The notes under the pieces: model-generated | What the model was told of the DNA's origin: nothing | Databases searched by the model: none | What the model saw: the letters and a program-made list of their open reading frames with translations, nothing else | Shown here: positions 44,601 through 56,900 of the stretch, piece by piece | How the letters are laid out: every line of letters begins with the position of its first letter | Position numbering within the stretch: the stretch's first letter is position 1 | Made by a program: the position numbers and the translations under genes | NCBI GenBank assembly: GCA_017591395.1 | Contig: WEDG01005180.1 | Span: forward strand, 1-64,000 | Direction: 5' to 3' | Length of the DNA: 64,000 nt | Source: Schistocephalus solidus | Taxonomy: Eukaryota > Platyhelminthes > Cestoda > Diphyllobothriidea > Diphyllobothriidae

Positions 44601-46911
44601 TATACTGCTATTTACCATTCTTTGTTGAGATTAATTACGATAAGAAGGTCATTTGTAAACGACGCCTGCACCGTTTTGAAGAAAATCCGGCGTAATTTTG
44701 CGACGCATTGATGGACGACCGCTCATGATGCTGAAAGTTGCAGCTTTCGTTTGCTACATATATATCATCTGTTTTCTTGCGGTGTTATCTTTTGCGTACC
44801 AATTTTATCCACAGTGAATGGAGGCATATTTTGCTGAAAATTTTGAAATGCTACTTCCAAAATAAAGCGCATAAGCTTTCTCTCTTTCTCGCAATCGCAG
44901 AGAAGAGAAGTGCGTTGAAATTGCGTTCACCGATCGGGTCAAGGGAGAGGCTCGTCCAGTTGCGCATTGAGGCCGAAACTAAGGTAGCGGCATAGCGACC
45001 AGGAATGTGCTGAAAGGAGTACGGAAATGGCCACGGCTGTCTGGAGTTCAAACCTGTGACTTTTGCTCATTGAGTGAAACGCATGATTCCCAACATAGAT
45101 GAATGGGGGTAAATAGATCCACTAGATTTTGGCCTTTACTCTGCGCTCATTTAGCCAAACATAAACTTCACTAACATCTGGGACTAAAAAAGCAGGCAAA
45201 CGCACAGATGGCCACAGACGAGGTCTGTTAGTTGAATCATAAGTACTTCCTCAAATCGGGATTCATCAGTACCACGTAAACTGGTACTGGCTGCAAATAC
45301 AGAGCGAGTACTTAGTCATTCAACGCACCAGACAATTAACCGGTTTGAACAGTAGCTGAAACCCAGGATACAGAATAGAGAAAAGATCGACGTCTCAGTG
45401 CATTTTCCTCCACTATAAACAATAGGAGGCGCTTGAAGCTATGACAGTGGGTTAAAAGCCGTGGCTCGGAAGGTTGCCAACTGATGGGATAACTCGGACC
45501 ACGCAGTAGGCCCAGTGTGTATGTGTGTGTGCCCCATACCAGGTGTGGTGGTACGCCACATGCGTCCTCTCCCATCACCGGACTTCTTGGCTCCGTTTTG
45601 ACGCCGGGCATAGGTGGGGGAGGAGGAGAGAGTGTGGAAGATGCAGCGCAAGGTAACTATCACTTAAAACTAATTCACGCGCAAGTCACCGTCCCTGCAC
45701 ATCCTTTCCATGGAGCATACGGTGGACATCGGCGGACTACGACGGTCGAACTGTCGTATGTATGTTATCTTCTGCCCCTAAACGGGCCACCTGCGTCTTC
45801 TCCCGCCTCTAGTCTTCTTGACTCTGTAATGACACCGGGCTGATGTGGGGGAGAAGGAGAGAGTGCGGTAGATGCAGCGCAAGTCGACTATCAATTTGAA
45901 CTAAATCACGCGCAAGTTACCGTACCTGCATCACCCTGCTGTGGAGCGTACGGTTGAGATCGTTAAAACTGATGGTCGAAATATCATGTTTGTTTATGTG
46001 GAGCGGCTGACTGGCAGAATGAGAGTCAGGCTGCAATGTTTCCTTCTTAACGTGGCCTCTATCATAGTCCCACGCCATGGGTTCCGAGCCAGGTGCGGTG
46101 GCAAACGCATAAGAGTGGTTCAGGCCGATTAAATTACCTTCGACCCCTCCCGACTCCAATACTCTTAGCTTGGTTAAGACACCGCGCCCAGGTGGGGAAG
46201 GAGGGAAGTGAGTTAGATGCCGTGCAAGTCTACTACTATAAACTTAATTGCACGCAAGTCACCGTTTCTGTGTCACCATGCTATGAGGCACACGATGGAC
46301 CTCATCAAAATCGAAAATCGAACTGTCATCTTATTATTTTCGAGAGCACAGAGTTCGCTAGTCAAATTTTGCAGAGCGATACATATTTCTCATGAAAGCG
46401 AGATGACACGACTTGCGTCACAGTCTCCTACGCGTATTCGCCTACTAACTAGTCTAGGCGTGGCAATACGAAAAGTCGTGACAGTGCTCTGTTCAGCGGA
46501 CGATAGGAGGGTTTTCAAGAAGAGAGATAGACTGCTTGTCTGAAATTTTAACTAGCTATTTTAGGAGGCAATGGTGTTCGTTTTATAAGGCATGCATGCC
46601 GGGCGGTCCGTCAGATTTTAGGCTTAGTTGGCCAGTGTCACTTGTTCGTCAGATAGGATTCAACGGGCAGGAGTGACGCTGTTCCTCACGATCAAATTGA
46701 CACGGGAGGCGGAGGTGCAGTGCGAGTTCAAACAGAATAAGCAGTCAGAAACTTGAAAAAATGTACCAGAATTTACGCAAAAAACGTCCAGCACTGACCA
46801 ATGAGGGTTCGTTCATGGCAAGAAACGAGAACCGTCAGTGCCCAAGTGGGCACAATCATGGCCTGCATCGGAACTCACTACTACTACTACAACTACTACT
46901 ACTACTACTCT

Positions 46912-46990
<79 letters not shown>

Positions 46991-47948
46991 GCTACTACTG
47001 CTACTACTGCTCTACTACTACTGCTACTACTACTACTGCTACTGCTACTACTGCTACTGCTACTACTACTCTACTACTACTACTACTACTACTGCTACTG
47101 CTAACTGCTACTACTGCCCTATTGTGCTGCATGAGTGGTCGCAGTCACTTTCACGGACGTCCATCGTGTTTCAGGTGAGGGAGAAAGAATTTGAAAACAT
47201 GCTGAGCGCAGACGTAAGTGCTGACAAGGCTAAAGCCTCGGCTACGCGTACCATACACTCCCTGAGACATAACTCGACAAGAATTAGGCTTTACCAAGGG
47301 GCAGCTGAGCTCAAACGGGCGCGAGAACCGTTAAGTTCACATTAAGGGGAGGGGAGCATTGCAGTTTGACCATCCCTAGAAGAGCAAGTTATCCCGTTAG
47401 TTGGGGACCTAAGAAGTCACAATTGCCAGTGTGTCTTGATAAATTTGAAGTGGTCAACTCGTGTGCACACGATGAGGGTGAACTCAGCAACTGGTGAGGC
47501 CAGAAGCATCCGTCCAATGCGCATCGCATTTATATGTTTAAATAGATGTCAGGTCATTAATGGTGTTAACTGAAATTTTGTGCCACCATCTAAAAATATC
47601 GTTGAACACTGGTTTGGAGTATGGTTCTAAAAACGAAACAGGTGAAAGTATCGTTTATAATAGCGTAAAAGTTATCAGAATCAGGTGGTTTTGCAGGGGC
47701 GGCGAAGGGGACGCGCCTTGAAAACATCAACTAAACCGTAAACCCGCGAATCATATAAACAGTTAACCTTTAAGAGGAGTTCCTTTCGAGCGTCCATAAA
47801 GGTGAGAACCAAATGGTGGACTTCCTTCATCTGCTGGGCCTTCAGACTGCTCCACTGGTCAGTTTGCTGACGAACCAGATCACTCATTTCCGACTTTTGT
47901 AGGTCCTTCAGCTGCGAATTCACTCCATTAGACCTACGTTAGACAGAC

Positions 47949-47980
<32 letters not shown>

Positions 47981-50900
47981 TTAGAGGTCAAATACATGCA
48001 CAGGAGACACAACAATGGATCTTTTTTCTCGAAATCAGACCAATGTGGCCTAGTCTACTTTTTTTGGGAAACCAAAAACTTTGCATAAAATGGGAATGGA
48101 AGGGTAAAATATATTGAAGCTCCTCGTTAGAAAAGCTTTAGCGCTTTTGCACTACGGATCAGTCTTAATTGAAGTTATCCCTGTGCCTCTCATTACACAG
48201 CTTTGTTCCACAATGATCCTGTAAGATTAAAGCGTCGATCAGGCATACGAAAACAGTCAACATGACAGCGCAGATCGCAAACTGCTGGCTGATCGGCATT
48301 TATACTTGGCCAGCGATGATGGTGTCCCAGGGCATAAGATTCACACGGTCACTGCCAACCCTGTATACCTAGAGCATTAACTTTGAGTTCATGAGCAGAA
48401 GACTAATATTGGTGGTTCTGACTGCTCCGGTGGGATCTATTCGGAGGTCAGGAAGAATTCATTGTGGCAGGAGGTGGACGTGGGCGCAGCAACTGATAAA
48501 ACCGCCAGGTTCGTGTACGCGTACCCCACACACGACCTTGTCACCAGCTTCGTCAACACGCTGCTTCCGTAAAGGGGATTTAAATAAAACGCAGGTGAAA
48601 ATTTTAATAAAGGCCACAGGGTCACGGCAACTTGACCTTTATTCCTTAATAGAACCCTTTAATTCCCAATTGTCGACAACCAGTTGCCAGGCAGCGACAG
48701 TTAGCGCGTATCAAAGGGCATTCAGTTGAGGAACGAAGCGTCGGATGAGGGTTGGATCTATCACAGCGCCTTCTTTACCCTCTGGAATGCACCAATCGTC
48801 TTTCCGGGTGAAGCCAATTTATGATGTGTTTAGGCGCAGTAACTGACGCGGAGTACGCTCGTCCTACCACGTTTTGCGCTTGCGCGCACAGACGGGAAAA
48901 AGTACGTAACAGTTTGCCGGTTATTTTCGATGCTGGAATGCAAAACTATGAGGGATTGGTTAATTGGGGTGATAAATGGTCCTAAATGTGAGCCGCTGTA
49001 TCCGCAAAGGTCTATGCAGCGACTAGGTGAAATAGAGGTGAGCATGATTGGTGGAAAATGTTTTATTGACTAATGCAGCGTAAGCGGATATGAGGGAATA
49101 GGCCCATGTGGTGACTGCATGTGGTGACAGCGTGACTAAGAAGGCGCAAGTGACGGGTGTTGACTTGGGGTGCTCCGCGAAATGGTTATGCGAATGCGCT
49201 GCAATGGGTACGCAGGTGACCGACCTGGCCAATACGTGTTTTTTTTTAATGTGCATTCATAATATGGAAGAGCTGACCACACTCCTTCCCTTTTGGCAGT
49301 GGTAGTGGGTGTGATATGAGGTCTGACGGAATCCTCATTGCGGTGGGTATGAACATGTCCGACAGGGACTGAAACACAGTGTTACAGTGAGGAAAAGGGA
49401 TAGAGAGAGAGATGTAAATTGGCATGCAAATCATATACAAACCCAACACCGATAATACGGAGATCGGTTTAAGACGCCCATGCGTTACGTTTATTATGCC
49501 CACCAGTTGGCTTCTTCAAAGCGCGGCTCCGTTGTGAATACCAATTAAGACCAGTGAAATTCAGATCATCTGGGCATGGTGACAGACTTATCAAGTCAGC
49601 AAATTAAGACAACACAATTGCTCTGCTGTGTTCTCACAAATACAACTGGCAAATGGATTTGGAGAACGGAGAGGTTCTGTGTGAAAATCAGCATGTGAGT
49701 GACTGTCTGGGATGAAGGCTGCACACACTATCAAACTGGAATACTTATGTCAAATTGGTTTCACCGAAGTTTTCCGAATGCAGTGCGTTCCCGGCTGACT
49801 TAGGCTGGAGCGCATTGTTCGCAATGCTTGGTCTGTAGAAAGGTCCATTAAGGGCAGAGCAATTTCCCGAACGTTCAAGCGCGAAATCTGATGCAAGCAG
49901 ACCGCTTTTAAGGAACCCCTCGGTTTATAATGCGCTGGTTGGTATAATAAAACCAAGACCCAAGGTCATTTGGATGGTATAACAAATTGCATAAGGATGC
50001 AGCAGATGGCAACGCGGTTACGACGGGCAGAGAAAGAGACCAAAAGAGATGCATTTTTATTATCATTCCATCAAGAGAGAGAAGCTTCGGCCAGATATTG
50101 CGACATTTTTTTCCACATGCAACAGTTTAAATCCTAGTGAATAAAATGATGTACGGTAGCTTGACGGTACCAATTTTTCTGTCAAAATTCGAGAAGACTA
50201 CTAATAACCTCGGCGGAGAAGAAGCAGCAGAATGTGTTACACACAGAAAACCGTCGCACAATGATAACGACATGGGTTATCTGCTAAAGGCCAACACGTG
50301 CATCACGCCGAGTTAAGGCAGCCGCCAATGTGAGGAGTTCAGCTCATCGGTGAGTCGCTCGCCACGGCTCCCCTGCGGGTTCAGTAGCGGTGGTATTCGA
50401 AGAGCTGACGAAATGCCTAATGATTCACACAGACGGACCTCAACCGACGATCACTTCGGTGAATTCGTAATTACACCCCGAGAGAACCCGAAGAAAATTA
50501 GAACAACTATGATGACTCCAGCGGCTTCAGACATTGTTCACCGGTATGCACTCTATCGACAATGGCAATTAACTATCCACACCCTTTACAGTGCCTGGAT
50601 CTTATCTCGGATGCGTATTTAATCGTGGGTGAACACTGCTTAAAGTGCCAGTGACGGCAAACCAAGTTTCCGAGTCATTAGCACGAAAATTATCCATACT
50701 GATAGAGAAATCGTGAGAGTTTATGACTTTAATGTGGGTGATAAAGACAGCATCACATAAGTATGTCTGGAATATATTTGGAATTGCTAAAAGATATTAG
50801 GTTTTTAACGCGTAATTGTTGATCCCATGAATATGTCGCTCTTATGCGTTTAGTCACCTATACCTGCTACTGTTTTTGATAGTGGATTCGAGAAATAATC

Positions 50901-53900
50901 CACTGCCAGCTAAAAAATTCCTCTCCGAGCGATCGAGGCTCTAGTGGTACTTCCCGGAACTACCCTTTGCGCTTCGATCGGCAAAGACTTATTTCATATC
51001 CACTCCGGAGCAGTCAGGCATAGGTTCATTCGTAGACTCAGCGGCAGGTTGTAGGAAATCCAATCTCCTGAGACTCCATGTTCCGCTGGCTGATAAGATT
51101 GCCGGGTTTATACTCATTCACTTGCTCCTGTGGAGCAGGATACATGGGCTGTACAACAAGGCACCGGAAAAAAGAGGGTACGAGAACACATATCTGCTTG
51201 GCGAGGTAGAGGTGAAATCAAATCGATTTTTGAGTTCTATTCTTGCACAGTTGGTTGATGCTACGCACTGAGTCAATCCAAACGAAGCCTTTCAAGTTGT
51301 CTACCAGACAAAAATCAACCTCTCTAAAGGCCTAAACCAACGGGCATTAGCAAAAGCCTAGGCAGTGGTTATACGGCCAGCGAATCCAGCGCTGCGTTTT
51401 CGGAAGACGCTTGTACAGGCGCTCTGTCTTCTTTGGCCAACGCCGACTTCAGTTGGTGACCACACGCCACCCAAACCTCCCTAATGACAGTGGTTTGCTC
51501 CAGATGCTTGATAGTGATGTTCACTCCCCGTACTCGAACTACGAACATCGTTTATACCTGACCTTTTTTCTCTCCTAGTCCCAATCCCCATAACACACCC
51601 TCCTCGTGATGCAGGCAGAGTGAGACTATGCGAGTTAACCATGAGACACTTATGAACCCTTTCAATCTCTCATATTTTTATTATCTATGTAACTGTGCAG
51701 GGCCGATGATGGATAAGCGAAAACACGTGCTTGCCGACATGATTTTTCAAGTTGACCATGTTCCGCTGCCAGGTAATATTACTGCTGGTTCAATAAGATA
51801 CTTATGCGTAGAAACATGAAGTGCCTTTGTCGTTTTTGCAGGGGTCGGTATCCGGGTGAAGCCAGGTAAGTAAACGGACGCCACCGTCTTCCTTCAAAAG
51901 TTGACGATGTGTCGAGGCGGAGCCTTGAACTAAATTTGTTGGATCTTAGCATGTTTTCCTTATCAGACCACACAGCGTCATTGTACAGGCAAACGCAGTT
52001 AGCCTGCAATTAATTCAGCCTATTTATCCTATTTTTTCTGGAACACAGAAATGAGAGACCGGATCGGGCCTGCGCACCGGATGGCATGCGCGTGGTGCAG
52101 GCGACGGCAAGTGGAACACGCAGAGACGCAAGACGGAAAAAACACAGCTCTGATTGCTTCCGGTCTGTGGGTAGACGACTGAATTCCTCAAATATCGTCT
52201 GCCAGCCTCACATAACGAAAGAAATTTAAGCTTTTAGCTGCCCATCTCTTGTCTGCGGAGAATATACAGAGAGTGAACGATCTCATATCCTGTTAATCAA
52301 AATCTAAAAACTGGTTCTAAATTAAGAATTAATATTTAAGTGAAGTTGTAATAGGTATTATCTTGGAGCATAATCCCCAGATATTTCAGACATAACAGAA
52401 TGCCGGGTTTTGAACAAACGTCTCTTCAACCTCACTCGAACAAAAATGAATACTTAAGTGTTGGCCATTTTTTTCTATAGATTTGCCGATGCCATCACAA
52501 CTTAAAATATATTTTATAAAAACGTAAACGAAAATATTCCTTCTTCTATTCATCTGATAACAAATCATGTCTTCTTCAATTTTATTCTCAAATGAAGGAT
52601 ATATGTAGGTTTTAAAACTTTTTTAAATTCCTGAATAATTTTTACCCCGATCTACTGTTGCATTTGCGTTCAATGCATTCCGTCTACAAGCATGTCTACA
52701 ATTCCATGTAAGGACTAGCAAGCACTCCTTTATGCCATGCCAGGAAATTCCTGTAAGGACTACAATTCCATGTAAGGACTAGCAAGCACTCCTTTATGCC
52801 ATGCCAGGAAATTTTGCAATGGATGTGGACTATACCAGATAATGAATAGGAGGTGTTAATAAATCGACAGATACATTGCATAGTCTTAAAAACGTAACAC
52901 CTGGAAACTTGAGAATCGAAAGATAATCTTGCTCCGAATAAAAGACGTGGTTGGCTATCAAATAAGTACAAAAAGAATATTTTAGCTTAAATTTTCTATA
53001 AAATAAAGTTGAATTTGTAGGGGCATCGAACATTAATAGAAAACAATACATACTACTGAAATAGTCATCTTTTTATAGAATAAGGGTTCCCCAGGAGGTC
53101 TGAAAGACGTGCGTTCAAAAGTTGGCATTATGGTGAATCTGAAATCTCTTTGGGCTTTGCTCCACGTTGGTAAATATTACAATTTCATTTAAGAAATCAT
53201 TCATAACCCAAAACATATCTCTAAACTTTGAGTACCTGTATGAGATCGGTCACTCACTGTACCCAACAGCTGCGCCTTAACCTGCTTTGTCAGCCATTGA
53301 CCACTGTTTGATAATTCGATGAAACACTCAGGGTGACAGGGGAGTGACGGTTGCGCATATCTGGCCATGTTGTAGGACGGCCTGCGCACCTACTGCTCTA
53401 ACCCGGGCAATAAGCTAACGGCATTGCGGTCGGTGGCATGGCACCAGACACTCGGTAAACGAAATTTGCGGTGCTTTGGTGACAGAACACTGCGCTTTGG
53501 TTCAACTGAATCCGGCCTTAGCTCCCAGATAATCCCGGCATGCCACTGGGGATGGCGTATTGATCAGCGAGGCAGACTCACCCAAAAGAGGTTATTCTAC
53601 TCTCTTCTTTCTTCGAAGCTAACCTTCTGGAGGTAATGCAATAGGTTAGATGAAGCTAGATCAACAATTCATTTGAGGAAGTCACTTAGATTTGTCGATA
53701 GCACCAGCTTCATAATCCCCAAACCAGTTTACCCATTCGAAAAATAACTAATCAAGTCGGTTGCAAGAACTGACGACTATAGTTGTCAGCTCAAACGTGC
53801 AGGTCCACTGAGAAAAACGGGAGGCAAGGACACCTGTACCACGGGAATGGTGGTAATAGGGGTTTTATGGATGCAGGAAACGAAACTGAGAGATAGCTAT

Positions 53901-56900
53901 TATCCGGAAGCAAAAGGAAAAAATTGCATCTTCACCATTAGCTTGCTTACATACACCAATACAGCGTAAAAACGCGAGCGTCAAACGTAGGAGTTGTAAA
54001 CAAGCGGAAAGAATGAAACCCGAGAGCATTGGTTAGTTAGTTCAAGCGACCTAATCCAAGCCCATGAGTATCAATCGCATCGAGGGAGAAAGTTTGAAAA
54101 ACACCTCGTTCCATGCTACTCTCGTGATATCCGCGACTGAATGTATAAGATACGTTGACAAAGTTGGCAGACGAATATTGCTCTCCATTGATAAACACTC
54201 ACCAATCGCTAAGGGAACTCATTTGTCCCGCTCTGCCTTGAGGCTCACTCTCGAGCCCCACGAGCAGCCGCACCGCGGCTAGTAGTAGAAAAGGTTGACG
54301 AATATTGCCAGCAAAGACAAGGGAGACTGGAATGGCCATTTCTGGCCTATTAGCCGTCATCAGCCAGTCATACCCAACCCCAGGTGCTGCACCACCCGAG
54401 GATCGAATCCGCGACCCGTTGATCAGAAGTCTAACGCTCTAACCATTGAGCAAAGGGGTAGTTGTCTTGCCCATTTAGATCCGGAATATTAACTTGCATT
54501 CACTGATGAACGCTCACCGATCACTAACGGAACTCACTCCTTACGCTCTGCCTTGAGATTCACTCTCGATCCTCCGGTGGTGCACTGCCTGGGGTTGGGC
54601 ATGACTGGCTGACGACGGCTAATCAACCAGAAATGGCCATTCCAGTCTGTCTTGTCTTTGCCGGCAACATTTGTGTGCCTGTTCTACTACTAGCCACTGT
54701 GTGGCTGCTAGCGGGGTTTGAGCGTGAGCCTGAAGACAGAGCGAGTTTCGTTAGCGATCGGAGCGAGTTTATCGATTAATTTCAATATTCCCAAACGAAT
54801 GCCAAGTTGACGGCCTCATCCTTAACCGCTAACCCTAACATTTTGCCTACAGCTAACATTAACGCTAAATCCCCTAGCCCTTCCCCATAAACCGAATGCT
54901 TTATTGCAGCGTGGGAGAAAGGAGACGGAATGGAATGAGCGCAAAAGAAAAAAAGGAGGATTAACTTATGTCTGCCCGAAGAACAGAAGAGAAATGAGTA
55001 GGTGATCAGTCGTCAACTTTTTAACACCGAGACTGTTGACTCTTAATTCAGGAGCCATTATTTTATGTTATCAGCTTAAAAGTAAACTTTGAAATAGAAC
55101 ACACTCTCCCACCTTGAGCATCCTTCTTCCCTGAAGCATTGCAGCATACACTATATCCACTGTGTACGAAACGGTACCTAGAGGCCCACCGCACCAATTT
55201 TACGATAGCTTGAGGACTAAATGATCGCGTTATGCGGTTTTGCAATCGAAAAACCTGCCTGAATGCAGTCTTTATAATGAAACACTACTGTGCAGTTTTT
55301 TTGTGAACGAAATATCTGCTGCTGAACTACCTGAATGCGAAGGCTTCAGCTCGTTTTAGGGTCGCAAAGTGTTCAGAGCAAGTATGCAGTTATAACAGAT
55401 AAACTCAAATGCAGTTGTACAGAGTGCCAGATCGAGTCGGGGACGTTTGCTTAGATAATTCAGAAGGAGAGTGGACCACTTTTTGCGTGTTTGGTTGCTT
55501 GGAATATTGTTTAGAGCACGCAGAAAGCGCGCAGATACCTCCAAGGTAACCGAAATTGACAATTTTAGTTTTCCTGCCCTACTCGCAGTTGCGAGCCAAG
55601 CTGTCGGCTCCAGGCCTGCGGCTACATACGATACTTATCTAAATCTGTATCTGATGATGGGTCGAGTTGAAATCCGAAAGGTCAGGGGAATAAAGCTCTT
55701 GTCCTCGCGATCGCATCTTCTTCTCATAAACTTAACATTAACCCCACCCCTAACAAAAAACTAACCCCAGCCCGAGGAAAACCTTGACTTAAATCCCTAC
55801 TTAAATAAAGGTAGTAGTCAGTCTTACTTATTAAACTCGGATTTGACTACATACCTTCTTATTGAGTTAGTTTGTGGATAGGGTTAGTTGGACAGCCTGG
55901 TAAACCGGATGGGAAGGGGAGCAATGCTTGGGGGGAAGTTAAATGCACTTGCACGTGGGCATGAGTGGAGCTTTACTGCCGATGTTTAGCATCATTGTTG
56001 TTGTTGATATAGTTGTTGTTAATGTTGTCGCAGTCGGTTGACAGGAGCACGTCCGACAGTGCACCTGAGTGGGAACCGAGGTCTGACATTCGACTGCCTG
56101 GTGCCAAAAAACCTGACGATGGCACTCTGACACGGCGACACACACCGGGGAGCACATTTTGTATGAAAAAGTACTTCCAGGACGCGAGCAGCCGGGGTCT
56201 GATAATTCGAATGTCTTATAATGCACAACCCGACGACGGTACTCTTATCTGGCAACAGTGAATCGCCAGTAAATGAGTTTGCATGCCACCAGCACTTTGC
56301 GGTTACGTCCTTGGACGAACGCGCAGGAGCCAACCCTGCGCTCGCATTTCTCAGGGAACGTCTTGTGATAGTGTCCATGTTAGGGCGGCTGCAGCAACCG
56401 ACATACTCCGTGACCCTGGTCCAGTAATGCGGGCGAACCGTAGGCGAGCTGGGATGCTTAAGCGCAAAGGCACTCCTGGCCTGGAATTTTGTAATGTGCA
56501 AAAGTTCTGAAATCTTTTCGCCCAAAGTCTGAAGGTCTACAACCCTTAATCTACAAAACGTGAGTGTCTACTGAGAAGAATTCGACGCGATCGCTAGCAC
56601 AAGAACTTTATTCACCTGACGTTTCGAATTCCAGCTCAAACCGATCTTCAGCGACAGCATCAGGTAGGAGTGTTACGTACACTCATACGTATTTATTTAG
56701 GATGCAGGCACTATTCTACTGCATACCTATGACACCTAACGGCATCCGCTTCATCGAGGTTGGCGTGATGAGTGTTAGGCCACCTGGCTCAGCAGGATTT
56801 GGCGTTTGAAAATGTGGCTGATTGCATCGGCAAAGCAATGTCTCAGCAATTAATATGGATTGGGGAGGTCATTGCGCTTGTTCATAGACTGGGGGCCCAT

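Noticed and set aside
46761..47345. 194-codon frame with long poly-Leu and poly-Tyr runs
   Set aside because: It is created by the CTA microsatellite; all three phases are open there, which is expected of a stop-free triplet repeat.
56019..56525. 168-codon minus-strand open frame inside the PLC-beta intron
   Set aside because: No domain, overlapped by open frames on the other strand, and it does not fit PLC-beta phase or sequence; likely repeat DNA.
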